In this document: piece after piece, positions 10,198 through 23,240 of the stretch
Layout of the letters: every line of letters begins with the position of its first letter
How positions within the stretch are numbered: the first letter of the stretch is position 1
Assembly (NCBI GenBank): GCA_028023455.1
Contig: JAQFVV010012397.1
Location: 3,986,888-4,050,887 of the forward strand
Origin: Epiperipatus broadwayi
Lineage: Eukaryota; Onychophora; Udeonychophora; Euonychophora; Peripatidae
Direction of reading: 5' to 3'
Length of the DNA: 64,000 bases
Notes under the pieces: model-generated
The model's database searches: none
What the model saw: the letters and a program-made list of their open reading frames with translations, nothing else
Told to the model about the DNA's origin: nothing
Position numbers and translations under genes: made by a program

Positions 10198-13100
10198 CTT
10201 GTACAAGATAAGTGAAAAGATAATGGAATAAAAAAAAGAGGATTAAAAAAAAAAGAGAAAATAGAAAGACTTTTTATATTGAAAATAATTCTGCTAGGCA
10301 GAATGTGCTATAAGGCATCAAAAAATACTCTTGATTAATTATTACTTATGTCTATGACTTGGTAATAGTCAAAAGACAGCTAAGCACATACAGTTTAAAA
10401 CATATTTTATAATTTTTTTCCTATACATTCTTTATATATCCTAAGGTCTAAAGGTTTGTCATTACCTTGGTAGCCTGAATAGCATATGCAGAGTTGTAGA
10501 CCTAAAGTATTAAATTCTGTTTTATTGTAAGCTATTCATACATTTTAAAAATAGAGTACTATAATTATTGAATTATGCTTTTTATATTCATTCAGTAGTT
10601 TGCCTTTGCATGCCAGCTTTCAATGTGGTTTGTTTCAAATTTCAGTATTTAAATTATGAACTATATTAAACTTTAATTATTTGAACTACACCATAACTAC
10701 ATAACCACAGGCTGTTTGACTAAGCTGAAGATCTCCAGTTTCTTCCTAGATAGTCATATATGTTTTAGAATTTTTATGCTTATTGAAGTCTTCTAGTATT
10801 AGTTTAATGATTTCTACACTGGTTTATGACAAATTAGAATTCTAGAGATTATTAAGCAGCACTAATGTCATGATGCTTTTGTAAAAAAAGAGTTCTTTTA
10901 TTTTAAACATGTTCACATTTGGAAATATATTGATATAAAGTAGTCTTTTTTATTGACGGACAAAGTAGCTTTAAATAGCTTTCTTTAGGGAAAAATTCTG
11001 TGCAGCATTTCTCCATGGAAGTATATTGGAAAGAGAAAACAGTACTTACTAAACAACTGCCTGCTAGTAGGAGTTTTTGTTTTTTGATTCATTCTTTAAC
11101 TAATAAGAAGTGGATGTATAATTGAATATCCTCAATTTGATCCTGGATAAAGATCAAATATTAGTGCTTCTACAGTATATAGTCTACCCATTTGATGAAT
11201 CTAAGTAGTACTTATGATTGAGTGAAAAAAAGTAGTTACTAAAAAAAATACAATACTATTCTTGAATTTGCAGTTACAAGTATATATCAAGTAATTCTAA
11301 ATATTAAATGAAGAAAATATATTTTGCAATAAAATATTTATTAAATAAAAAAAAGGTCAAAGATATTTCACCCATAAAATATGTATGAATTCAAATAAGC
11401 AGAAGGTTAATATTTGATATGCTTTTGTAGCTGTAAATTCAGCATCAAATGCAGATATATTGGTTATTATTATTTATTTATTGCTTGTTAAAATGTAATT
11501 CAATTAAATGCTTTTATTTGAAAGATTATTATAAATGGTTTTAATTTTTTGGAATTCCATTTAATCTCAGTTGCAAAGTTTGCTATCTATTGCTTTTGCT
11601 TAAACCCTGCCATGCTCTAAATTTTTTATCTTTTGAACTATATTTTGCTTACATTAAATTAAATTAAATTGCAGGAAACAAAAAAAAAAATCATTGAAAG
11701 TAAATTTGATACTATAAATTTGGAGTCAGTAAAAATAAAATAATCATATTAATTGTTAATTTTTCAATCTTCAGCTTAATTTTATTTTATATTTTTTTTA
11801 ATTTTTTTTGAAAAATATATTGTTTTCATTTTATTTAAAATATACTTATCACTTGTAACTCAAAAATAAATGCGTACATTTTATTTTTTATTGTTTAATT
11901 TTCACTCAATTCTAAGAGTAAGTAAACCCATCATTTGAATATACATTATAAAAGCACTAAATGATATTTATAAATATGCTCCCTTGAAAATTATTTTTTC
12001 AAATTTTAGCAGGATTTGAATATCAATATGGCATCATAATGCAGTAACTACTACTATAAATTGTGTAGAAAAATATTATTATTATTAAAATATATTCTAT
12101 TATAGATTTATATATTTCCATATGATTCAATTTTTTATTCATCAACATTTTTCACTTATTTCATTTGTAAGAAAAAACAACCATATGGTTAATTTAGATA
12201 ATATGAGAGAAAAAAAATAACACAAGTGAGATGGATGGATAAAATAAGGCAGATGGTGATATGATGTGGAGAAGAGAAGTTATGGATCAGAAAATCTGAA
12301 TTAAACTTGGAGAAAGCTTTACCATAATAATTGAAAATGACAATGGTGGTGAAAAGAAGTTGTATGTTTAGATATCCATAAAATGTTAATGCTGCACATC
12401 TCCAATTACTTTAGAAATAAATCATCAACCATTCATGAGCTATTTGTGATGTTAGGACTTACATGGAAAGGATTTTCTTGAGTCAATGGATTAGATGAAG
12501 CAGTTTCTGCATTCTTTAGTTTTAAGGCTTGTAATTTTTTTTATAAGCACACTTGAACACAAAGTTTATGCTGTAAACAGCATTCAGTCACAGATAGCTA
12601 TTAAATTAGATTGCACAGTAATAGCAGTAGGTAACTTAGGGAAAATAGAAACTTCAGCTTTTTGACAGTGTTACCAATTAGTGTTAATATATATTTTAAT
12701 CAGACATCATTTTCTTGATTATAAAATTGAATTAATAAAAGTAAACATTGAAATTGTTAAAAATAAAATCTTGTGAGCATTTTTTGCAGATTATATTAAA
12801 AAATAACAAACAAACATCTATTTTAAAAATATCTCACTAATTTTACAACAAACCATAGACAAATTCCCACAGGACGAACAATACACATTTTGGATTCAAT
12901 TGAAGGGCAGTTTCCAAAGTTCTTAGCAAATAACTAATTGACATTTCTGACAATATAACATGTGAAGTATTCAACATATTTTCCTTTTGTAATAACAAAT
13001 TAAATTTACTGCTGCAGATTTCTAGTAATATTTTATTATTTTATTATCTAGTGGTTTTATGGTCTTATAACTCAGCAATCAGTTTTGCAAATTGCAAAAG

Positions 13101-15883
13101 AAGCATTAGTTTTCCACCAATTAACAGTGACTAAAATTACATTTATCAAGGAATTTATAATAATTTATTGAAGGCCATCCATTAAGCCAATAGTTAATTA
13201 CTTTATGATATTCACTTAATTCCTTAAATAACAATACATTTTAGTGATAGGTTAAGTATAAACAAGGAAACAATGAGAAAAATGTACACATTTAATATGA
13301 ATGCTCTTCCACTTGCATTAAGTTATATGCACATTTAATAGAGGTTAGTTATCTATTAGTTTTATATGTCACACATTCAATTCCTTAATCCTATAAGACA
13401 TAAATGGTTAGGGACAATTCTTGTCCAATAATAATAATTAGGGCATATTACACTAAGTTAGACACACACATTCTTCCATTTGAGTTTGCTTTTCTATAGC
13501 CAGAATAATTTTTTAATCAAAGTTCAGCATAAATTTTCCCATAAAATAGCAAAATTCATACAATTCAATTTTTACTTTAATAGTAAAGATTAAGATTAGA
13601 TAAATTAAACTTGAATTATAGATGCATGTATGCATTTTAAACAAAGATATTAAATCTAAAGTTACTTAATTGAAAACATAGAGTGATATATCTTGTTGAA
13701 GTTGATTACATTCTCATCTTTTTTTTTTATATTCCAAAGAAATTTTTTTAACTAGTTTCATATAAGAAAAATAATACATAAAGAAAGTTGTACTTTTGAA
13801 TTTTTATTAAATATTAACTGCTTGATCTTGGAAGAAGAACCACTTTGTAGAGAAAGCTAGGACTGTAATAAAGTAGATTACTTTATTATATATTATTTTT
13901 CTTTTCATTACCAATTATTGCTTAGATATCCATTTCTTCCACCAATCAAGAGGTTACTCCCCCAAAAGTCAACTTCAAGAAGATTAATCCCACTCTTTGC
14001 ACTGAGATAATTAGCTAAAAATATTCAATAACTTTTTTCTTTCTTGAAAAAGAAAAAAAAATCATTCTGTTTTTTAAATAATATTAATTAAATTGAATCA
14101 ATAAAAAATAAATACATTCTCTGCATTTCTAGAATAATAAAATAAAAATAATTATTTAGCAAATAAAGTAATTGATAGTGTATTCAGTCTGTCTAAAAAT
14201 CCACCAATTCATCCACCCTTTAATCACTTAAAATGTCTTTAAATTGGTTATTAAAGATATTTATTATAAATTTAAATATTACACCATAAGACATAATATT
14301 CTGTATCATAAACAAATACATATGAATTTGGAATTTATCATTAACAAATACATATGGGAAAAATGAAGTTGTAAGATGGCACAAATGTACATACCTACAC
14401 ATATATGCTGCATTATAAGTACTAAATCAATCTGATCAAAATAGAAGCTTATATGATCAAGAGTCAAATATACTGTACTAACTATGATATGGACTGGAGC
14501 ATCAATGAGCAAATAAATCAGAAAATCACTAAACAAATATCAACCATTGTCTTACAGACCAATAAGAAATCTGTATCAACTTGACCTATAGACCAACAAT
14601 TTCTGTGACAAGCTTTCTATCATTAAATACCCATCAAAGAAATACTAAATGTCTCAAAACTTCTAAATAATATCTGTAAGTAATGTTCTAGGTTATGGAT
14701 TACTAATAAATTTTTTTTAAAAATTTCATGTTATTTCACTTTTTTTTTTTTTTTTTAGCTAAATGTAATTAATTATTATTGATACAGTGCTATATACTTA
14801 AAATTTGTTTCTTGTGCCTATTCAAAAAATCACAATACATATAATAAAAAGTGATAGTGAATTAGCAATATGTGTAGCCAAAATGCAATTGAAATTTCAA
14901 AATACTACTTATCAGATTCCTCTTACACAACACAGGCATGAAGATCCTGATATTTCAAGCTTCTAGATCACAGGACAAGTAAAGATGGTCTGGATTCTAA
15001 GATAGTTGTGATAAATAAATTGCAATAAATGGTGCACTTATAAATTTAAAATATTGCAATCATTAATTCTTAATAAAAGTGTATATTGCATTTATTTTAA
15101 GTTTAAATCATAAGTTCTTAGAAAAATAGATGTTTCCATTTGTATTATTCAAGCTTATAAAGGCTTTTTACTTTAATGATGTTTTATTGACTAATTTATT
15201 TATCTTATGTGAGTTGAACAGCATTGATAGTGGAAGAACTAACTATATAATAGAATTATGCATTCAGAGATATAATTAAATTATTTTTAGCAAACATTTT
15301 CTTTCTGATAAAATCAGTTTCACTTTCCTAGACATAATAAATCAAGTAGACTGTAGCTACTATGCTGATGTTTTATTTATTCACAATATATTCCCCAATT
15401 CAAATATAGTGTGATCTTGACTCTGGAAGTTTTACTTTTTTGAGAAGATGTTAGTTGAAGGCATGATTATTACAGATTCTAAATTTATTTATATGAAATT
15501 CCAATTAGTCTTTCTGAATAAATATTACAAGCTATCATTTGAATCGACATATAATTTTCTATGCTGTTTTTGTTGAAGACATTTTTAAATATTACAGATT
15601 CATGCAGTTTGTTCAATAATATTGGATTACACATTATTTCACTAAAAAAAAAAAAACCTCCATGAGATAATCTTCTAAAGCTCTTTTATAAAAATAACAA
15701 AAAAAAAAAGAAGCTAAGATGGATTTTATTTTTGTAAGATATATTTAAAAGTTAAAAGCTAGTGGTAAATTTTTGTATTAATGATCGAATTTCTGGTAAT
15801 ATAACCTACAATTGCTATTCTTCTATCAACAACAAAAACTATGATATTTTGTTCCGGGCAAATGTGAGATTTCGTAAAATATA
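10198..15883. other. AT-rich sequence, no feature recognised
   Basis: About 5.7 kb without a supportable gene, RNA or shared repeat. Short homopolymer runs (T16 near 14742-14757) and scattered short frames only. CpG is almost absent. Confidence 0.6.
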
Positions 15884-15895
15884 AATTTATATTCA

Positions 15896-16007
15896 CACTA
15901 AACATCACATGATCACCAGCACATTACTGCAAGCCTTCTGGAATCCATTGATTACTCTGTTTGGCACTGAGTGGCACTACTTATGGAGAGTTTTGTCTGT
16001 TTTAATG
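15896..16007 (-). mobile_element. Truncated family 1 repeat with 12 bp target duplication
   Basis: A 112 bp fragment carrying only the outer parts of the family 1 unit (ATCACATGATCACC on one side, GGAGAGTTTTGTCTGTTTTA on the other). The hammerhead core is deleted. It is flanked by an exact 12 bp direct repeat AATTTATATTCA at 15884-15895 and 16008-16019, so this deleted form appears to have inserted as such. Confidence 0.8.
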
Positions 16008-16019
16008 AATTTATATTCA

Positions 16020-19000
16020 TATGTAAAGTAAGAGAATAAAATAACATTTATTTTATTGTATCAATATCAAATCCCTACCATCCAAAATTATGAGAGAATA
16101 ATAAATAAAAACAAAATGTATCTAAAACGTGTATAAAATAGGTTAATAGATAGAAAATATGATTTGTGTGTATTTCTGAGATCATGACTTTATTATATTT
16201 ACTAGATTGTAACTAAGATCTCAGACCAACATCGTTAATTAATTCGACATATGATGGGTAAATTAGTCAACAAAATGTCATTAAACTCATATATATATAT
16301 ATATAATGATGCTTTAAAAATCTTTATTAATGTATATTTTGCTAATAATATCTATATGATTTGAAAATAAAGTAGATGCAGTATGTCTATATATTATTAA
16401 CCTAATTTATAATTGATTTATAATTACAATTATTATATTTTCCTGCAGTAATTGTTATTAAATGGAGAAATTAATATTTAATTTTTAAAGTCTATTATTT
16501 AATTAAGAAATAAAGACTATATAGTAAATTCACAGGACAAAGAATTCATTTTTGTAATTTGATTTATATATTGACATTTTTAATTTTTTTTATTAATCGT
16601 ACTTTGTATTAAAAACATTCTCTGTAGCTTGAATTGAGCGATGTTGACTCTTTATTAATATAGAAAACAATGCCTTTATTCTCAATATTTGATCACGATT
16701 GTACATTTACTTTAACACTTAATATTTTTTCCCACAGTGCTACTTGTTTTAAGTTTTATGGTTGTGAAATATAATTACTTGTCTAGCTATATATGTTTGT
16801 ATTGTTATTTAACAAAGTAACTAAAGTAAAATAGTAAGAGCTCGCTTTCTTACTTCGGAAAATGATAAACAACACACCCTTGTTTTTTTTTTTTTTAAAA
16901 AATCCCATGCACTTTTTATTACCTTTCACTTACTTTTTTTTTTTAAAAAAAATTGTTTTATGTTAACGATAATTAATTTTTTTCCTAATAAAAATTGGAG
17001 AGAGAGAATGAAAGTCTTAATTGAAAGACTTATTAAAGAAAATTAAAAAATGAAAAACAAGTAGCCATCTGTTAATAACATATTACAATATTTTCTTGCC
17101 TTTTAATAATATTTTGTCGGGTAATTAAGATAATAATTAGAGCTAACGATATTTTCATTTTTTTAAGATTAAAAATACTAATAATAGTAAATGTGAAAAA
17201 TGTGTTTATGTTACTTTAAATATTTTAATATATCAAAGATAATTAACTAGGTAAAATAGCCACACGCCTACGCGACTCTCCATAGGAACAATAAAAAAAT
17301 TTTTTTTTACTCCTATGGTTTCTTAATTGTTGAAAGTTTTTGTGATTCTCTTTCTTGTTTTAATCTCCAGTTTAAGATAGTCAGAGACCACTTTGCTGAC
17401 CAAATAGTTCCATTGTTAGTTATATTTGGCTATAATCTGACTACTTGCATGAAAATTGCTTGGGAAAATAAATTAAATTTCATCAATATTCAGATTTGGG
17501 CATGATATGTTGATTCATTAACAACTACATCTTGAAATTCTTTGGATAGTAACTACTATCTACATAGTCATAGATTCAAAAGTATTATTATTGCTTTATG
17601 TTTGCAAGAGCTTGCCAACATAGAATTATGAAGTCTTAGATCATTTATAAGCTAATTTAGATTTTGTAAGATATTTTTTATTCACATTCCTAATGTGTAA
17701 AACAAAGCTAATAAAAAAAATCTTTATATGTTTGTCATTCACTAATCATGTTTTAGCAGTCAAGTATATTTAACCTAGTTCAAGAACATAGTAAAATAAT
17801 TCATTTAAATATGTGCATGCTTGTCAGAGGCACTTAAAAGTATAAATACATGTACTTTTAAATACAAGTATATTGTCTATACTGAATTTAACACTTTAGC
17901 CAATATTTATACTTTATTTACTGTTTGTGCCATCTCTTGGCCATTTTTGGTTGCATATTTTTCATTTTATGCTTATTTTATTGTAAATTCATAGCGTAAT
18001 CTAAATTTAAAGTTTTAGTTTGGAAAAAATCTGCATTTGGCAATATTTTTCAAATAAATCGATATTTTTGGCTGTCTATTGTTATATTGACCCACCTTTT
18101 TGATCTAATATAGCACAGCTAAGCTCTAACTGTCAGCTTTGGCCATTGTTCCCCAGGCACTTCTAACTGTCAAAGTCAGAAATCAAAACAAAATGTTTTC
18201 ACTTTCATAATACATTTTGAACATAAATAAATATATTCCAAGTAATTTTTTACATTCATAATTAAGATTTTACATTAATTTATCAGAATATAAAGTTTGA
18301 TTTAAAAAATTTTAAAATTTAAAAGAATAATAATTATAAGAAAGTGAACAATGGTTGACCACTATTCAAGACCAGTAAATGATGCTTAACCACTATTTGC
18401 ATATCAATGATATTCAGTAAAAACTAACAACAATTTTTTTTCATAAATATTTATGTATTTTATGATTATTTTTTTACACTATATTGTCTAATAATGTAGC
18501 TAGATTAATATTTTGATTTAAAATATTTAATTTTAGATGAAGAAAGAAAAACAGAAGTGAATATTCAGCGATTGTAATTTCTAAGACGCGAAGTCAATGG
18601 TGATTTCATGTTGTAATTGGTTGAAATATAATTCTTTTGTTTTACTGCAGGCTAATTTTCTTATATTTTTCTTATAATTTTTTTCAGTTGTTAATGTTAT
18701 TTAAAATTTTTCCTTATATTTAACTGATCTGAATGTAAAATAATTCAAATTTTAGAATCTAGATTATAATAATTCTGATTATTATATATACATATACTTC
18801 TGAATAGAAGTGGTCTAGATGTGTTTTTGATGAATGAAATCAGTCAAATTTTTATTTCACCTGACCAATAAGGAAATTTGACAGCTAAGGTTTTTTAAAT
18901 GTAATTAGAAGGGATATAATCTCAGAATTTTAAATTCCCTATATCTATCCACTCCATCTTATACAACTAATACACATGACTACATACACACACACTCATA

Positions 19001-19080
19001 TATATATATATATATAAATTAATTTTGTTGTCTGTATTCTTTCCAAAATATATGTAATATTCAAATTAATATATATATAT
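16020..19080. other. AT-rich sequence with a stretch of normal CpG
   Basis: No gene recognised. About 16840-17290 holds roughly eight CpG in 450 bp (GCTCGC, TTCGG, GTCGGG, CACGCCTACGCGAC), unlike its neighbours. TA microsatellites lie at about 16291-16306 and 18998-19016. Confidence 0.5.
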
Positions 19081-19456
19081 ATATTAAAATGCAGTAAAAT
19101 TCACATAAATTATAGTTATTTTATTAGAAGTACTTTCGACTATACATCTTGTAGTTGTTATCAACTATATAACATTGAATAATCAAAATGAGACTTCTTT
19201 TCACAATACCCATAGTTCAATTTAGTTTAATCAAGTGTTAATGAATTGTCTAATGTTATTGACTCGGTAATCTCAAATGTTAAAATAACAGAATTGTAGG
19301 AGAAGTAAACTAAATTGAACTATGAGTATTGTGAAAGGATATCTCATTTTTATTATTCAACATTATATAGTTGATAATGATTACATGATGTATAGTTGAA
19401 AGTACTTCTAATAAAATAACTTTAATTTATGTGAATTTTATTATATTGTAATATAT
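19081..19456. repeat. Fold-back element (150 bp arms)
   Basis: Arms at 19081-19230 and 19306-19456 are reverse complements at roughly 90%, around a 75 bp loop. The arms contain TCAATTTAGTTTA-type sequence near the loop (both give TTGAACTATG) and GAAGTACTTTCGACTATACATC further out. Short (TA)n lies on both sides. No coding sequence and no hammerhead core were found, so it is a separate family from those nearby. Confidence 0.8.
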
Positions 19457-19645
19457 ATTGATTTGAAGATTACATATATATACATATATATTAGTAAAAA
19501 TCAATCACATGACCTATATAGCTTGTATTACCAATATGTAATATATAAAAGCCTGCTAATAGCTCTAAACAAGCTTATTTATTTATTTTTTGTAATAAAT
19601 GCTACAAGAGAAAGTACCTGAAGCCTATATCTATGATTGTCCCCA

Positions 19646-19686
19646 TCCTCGGACTGGTTTCAAGCTATGGTTCTCCTCAGTGAGCA
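19646..19686 (-). ncRNA. Hammerhead-like core, family 2 left arm
   Basis: Minus strand: CTCA, CTGAGGA, hairpin ending CATAGCTT, GAAAC, CAGTC, then CGAGGA. Box, GAAAC and GTC triplet are intact. Stem I pairs CTC with GAG, and the innermost pair is lost through a T-to-C change. Confidence 0.55.
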
Positions 19687-19977
19687 GCTAGGACATTAGA
19701 TTCAAAATACTAACTCAAGCCAAGCATTTATCTAATTCTTAAATATTAAGAAAAAAGATCTAAATCTTCAGACACCTACATGTCTTCAAATGCAGCTCCT
19801 TAACTATAGAAACTATATGGGCCTGAACTAAATTCAAGGATCCCATATATTAGTAGACTTAGAAAAATTATAATACTAGTAAAAATCAGTCACATGTCAC
19901 ATGAAGCTTATTTTTTATTTTTTTACAATAAATGCTACAAAAGAAAGTACCTGAAACCTTTATCTATGATTGTCCCC

Positions 19978-20017
19978 ATCCCAGACCGGTTTCAAGCTAT
20001 GGCTCTCCTCAGTGACT
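19978..20017 (-). ncRNA. Hammerhead-like core, family 2 central copy
   Basis: Minus strand: CTGAGGA, a four-pair stem II (GAGC with GCTT around CATA), GAAAC, CGGTC. ACCGGT is a perfect palindrome, as in minimal hammerheads whose short stem III works best as a dimer. Stem I is short here (TCA with TGG). Confidence 0.65.
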
Positions 20018-20246
20018 GATTTTTACTAGTAATATAATTTTACTATAAGGGCTTTGGCTATATTAAATTACTAAACCTACTAATATATGGGATCACTGAA
20101 TTTAGTTCAGGCCCATATAGTTTCTTTAGTTAAGAAGCTGAATTTGAAGTCATGTAGATGTCTAAAGATTTAGATCTTTTTCTTAATATTTAAGAATTAG
20201 ATAAATGCTTGACTTGAGTTAGTATTTTGAATCAAATGTCCTATCT

Positions 20247-20286
20247 CCTCACTGAGGAGAACCATAGCTCGAAACTGATCAGAGGA
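20247..20286 (+). ncRNA. Hammerhead-like core, family 2 right arm
   Basis: CCTCA, CTGAGGA (20252-20258), hairpin (20259-20270), GAAAC (20271-20275), TGATC, then AGAGG. Stem I pairs CCTC with GAGG. The cleavage triplet reads ATC, which is still of the NUH type. Confidence 0.55.
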
Positions 20287-20398
20287 TGGGGGAAATCATA
20301 GATAAAGGCTCCAGGTACTTTTTCTTGTAGCACTTATCATAAAAAATAAATAAATAAGCTTGTTTAGAGCTATTAGCAGGCTCTTTATATATATATAT

Positions 20399-23155
20399 TA
20401 TAATGGTCGGGAAAGATCCTTGTCTTATGTATCTGCTGAACAGGGTACCACCAGGCTATTTGAACCTGGAAAATTTATATAGTAGGCAGATACGCAAGTT
20501 AAAATCCAATTTTATATTATTTTATTTTTATTACGACCGTTAGCTCCAGTCACTAGCTCACAGAGCAGCAGAGATAATTTATAATATAAATTCTTATAAG
20601 ATTTAATAAAGATTTATATTCTCAAAATATATTAATATTTAAAAAAAAAATAAAATAAAATAAGCCACTGCAAGTAATTAACACACAAACATTTATTAAC
20701 GCATATATAAATAGAATTGAGGAATAAAATTTATTATTTTAGATTGGTTATTAATTTTTAAATTTAAATTCTTATTTTAAACAATCCACACAGATGAATT
20801 TAATAATATTTTATTAGAGTGTTGAGTATGAATAAACTACATAGATTGCATTTGAAAAGAAAATATTCTATCCCTTTAACCCTTTCAACGATTATTATTT
20901 AATTGGCCGAATGAGTTAAAAATCAAAACTTGTAATTGGCCAACTCACAACTTTAACAAAATCTATTGTTAAAATAGATCACTTTTAATAATATAAATAT
21001 GTTAGTTTCATTTGTAAAAAGTATATTACTGAATTGTCAGATTATGAAAGCAAACGAAAGTCTTTTCAAAAATAAAATTTGATTTATAATTTAAAAAATA
21101 TTCAATTGTGGTGAAATAAAAGTAACTGCTATTCAACCAACCAAAAAAGATTGCTGACGCAATTTTTTTTTTCACTTTAACGTTACGATCAATATGTAGC
21201 AATAAATAAATAATTCTTGGTAATATCTTAACTATTTTTCTAAAATAATTTGATTTTTAGTATTATTTTATCAATAATAATTTGTAATTCAATTCAAATA
21301 TTGTTTAAAATGTTGTAAACATTCGTTTATCATTTTCGTAATAAAAATCAAAACGAACGTAACTTTTTACTTTTTGGCAGCCATTTCCCTTTCTGACAAA
21401 AGTGGGACAGCCAATAAGATTCAAGAAAAGTTGGTGAGGAGGTGGTGCTTTGGTTTTGTTTGACATATATGGTCATTTTTATTGATTTTTTACTTGTAAA
21501 ATAACTCTGAAGAGGGCACCATCTTACAGAACTTTTGATTTTCTTTTGAATGACATATAATATGTATACGTGCGATAAAAAGTAGCCGATTTAGAGTGAC
21601 GTCAAATCTTCTCGTTTTTAGATGAGTCATGCATTTTAAGCGTTAACCTTAGGCCAAAAGTTCGCATTCAAACTAATGCCAATCTATCTGATATATCGAT
21701 GTATTCAATACAGAATGAATACGACAGCACAATACCATACTGTCAGGAATGTACTTCTGAACAGCATGGTAATCGAAGACATTGACTCTTGTCCAGTACA
21801 GGAATGGTACATCTGTCTGGTGAGAAGAACAATAATAATAAAAAGAACTATATAGGAAGGGACTGCATTTTCCATCTTACTATCCCATTCCATAGGCTAA
21901 AGGGGTGATCCAAGGAGCAGGGAATACATATGCTTCCAATGGTCATTAAGAGAAATGGGACTTATTTTTGCCTAAGTGTGGCATATAATATGATCCTGCA
22001 TGTAGCGAATCTCATGCTACATTTACTAATTACACCAATATTTCCAATCAATTAACCCAATTTAACTATGAAACAAATAACCTAAAATTAACCCTCTCTT
22101 AATTAATTAATATAACTTTACAAATCTATGCAGCCATTCATGCCCGACTTAAAATTAACATTTATATAACTTAGTCAATAAATCTTAATAAAAAAAAATG
22201 GAAATGATTAAATCAGCAAACTCAAAATATTTAAAATTAAACATCAATAATTGATTTTGAAATCTTAAGTCAGATTAAAGTTCATTTAAAAAAATTAAGT
22301 TTAGCTTGTCTCAAATCTTAACGAAAGTTCTTAATTACTTTTTTTTAAAAAAATTTTTCAGTTCATATCTTACAGTAGAAGAGCTCCCAGTTCCTGCTGC
22401 TAATTCCCATGAAGACTTTATTAGTTATAATTTCATGGAAGACTGGTCTGTTGTTCATACCATAGTTCTCAATTCAGAGGCTGCCTTAGCTGGTTCAATC
22501 CTGGTACTATTTAATTGCAGTACCCATATGATTCAGGATCTGCAACAGTACCATTCATAATTCAACAGTCATTTCATTTGAAATAAGTGAGAGAGGGTGA
22601 CAAATGCATCTTATCACCCTTCTCAAAAAAATCAAGCTGGAATTGTTCTTAATTTGGAGATTTTTATTTTTATAATAGTCCTTTGGATTCATTGAACATG
22701 GTTTCCTGTTCCAAATTTTCATTAAGGTCCAAGTGTTATTTGCTGCTTCTATTCGACATCTAAATTTTTTTGTTCTCTTATCTATATCTTTCATCTGACT
22801 TTTTTTATATAAGAGTCCCAAGGGCTTGTTTGCTTTTTCATTTAATTTAAAAGAACAATCATTTCCATTTTGAGATTACAGGAATTAATTAATACCCGAT
22901 TCAATTTTTACCTACGTTACTTTTAAAAAAATATTAATCTGTAAATCTTTACTCTTTTTTTATTATTTATATTTAGATCTTTACCTTTTTTTTAATAAAA
23001 AAAATACATTCAAATACTTTTTTTTTTCATCAAAAAAAAAATACTTTTAAAGTTTTGCATCTGTGCGAATATATATATGTTTTACAACTCTTTTAATTTC
23101 AGCTTTTAGTTTTTATTTTAATTTTAAATTAATGTAACACATATTAAATACCATT

Positions 23156-23194
<39 letters not shown>
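20399..23194 (-). mobile_element. 2.1 kb repeat, copy A (with a 763 bp insert)
   Basis: This is a reverse-orientation copy of the element best preserved at 56192-58318. Its tail is at the left (ATGGTCGG near 20402) and its head at the right (on the minus strand TGTAATGGTATTTAATATG, next to a TA tract). Shared landmarks include GGCATGAATGGCTG-type sequence, TTGGCCTAAGGTTAA-type sequence, and the ends TGTAACGA / TCGTTACA, here decayed to TGTAATGG / CCATTATA. Removing the insert at 20880-21642 gives about 2.0 kb. It has no conserved open frame. It is probably a solo LTR or a non-autonomous DNA element. Its head faces copy D across a TA tract. Confidence 0.7.
20880..21642. mobile_element. Insert at a TTAA site, piggyBac-like non-autonomous element
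   Basis: Copies B and C of the 2.1 kb repeat run straight through this point (GGCCTAAGGTTAA then AGG), while copy A has 763 extra bases. TTAA flanks both sides (20876-20879 and 21643-21646). The ends resemble each other inverted (CCCTTTCAA and, on the other strand, CGCTTAAAA). TTAA duplication with CCCTTT-like ends is characteristic of piggyBac-type transposons. The insert has about 15 CpG, more than the surroundings, which fits a younger age. No transposase frame is present. Confidence 0.6.
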
Positions 23195-23197
<3 letters not shown>

Positions 23198-23208
23198 AAT
23201 GGTATTTA

Positions 23209-23240
<32 letters not shown>
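23159..23240. repeat. (TA)n tracts between head-to-head 2.1 kb copies
   Basis: Runs of (TA)n at 23159-23194 and 23215-23240 surround a 20 bp fragment of the 2.1 kb repeat's head (TGTAATGG, then TATTTAATATGTG). Confidence 0.9.

Larger units (their letters stand above)
19534..20398. mobile_element. Family 2 inverted dimer with three hammerhead-like cores
   Basis: The left arm (about 19534-19893, reverse orientation) and right arm (about 20015-20398, forward) are inverted copies. Their outer ends read GCCTGCTAATAGCTC and GAGCTATTAGCAGGC. The centre (about 19894-20014) is a partial direct copy of the left arm (19572-19680 matches 19910-20012). The right arm has an extra segment near 20045-20080 absent from the left. 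The layout of unit, central partial copy and inverted unit is the same as in the family 1 element at 9.2 kb, though the sequence is different outside the ribozyme-like core. No coding content. The right end runs directly into the 2.1 kb repeat. Confidence 0.8.

Noticed and set aside
22306-22821. Two overlapping open frames in copy A of the 2.1 kb repeat
   Set aside because: Not matched in copies B, C or D and without a known motif. Chance frames in repeat sequence.
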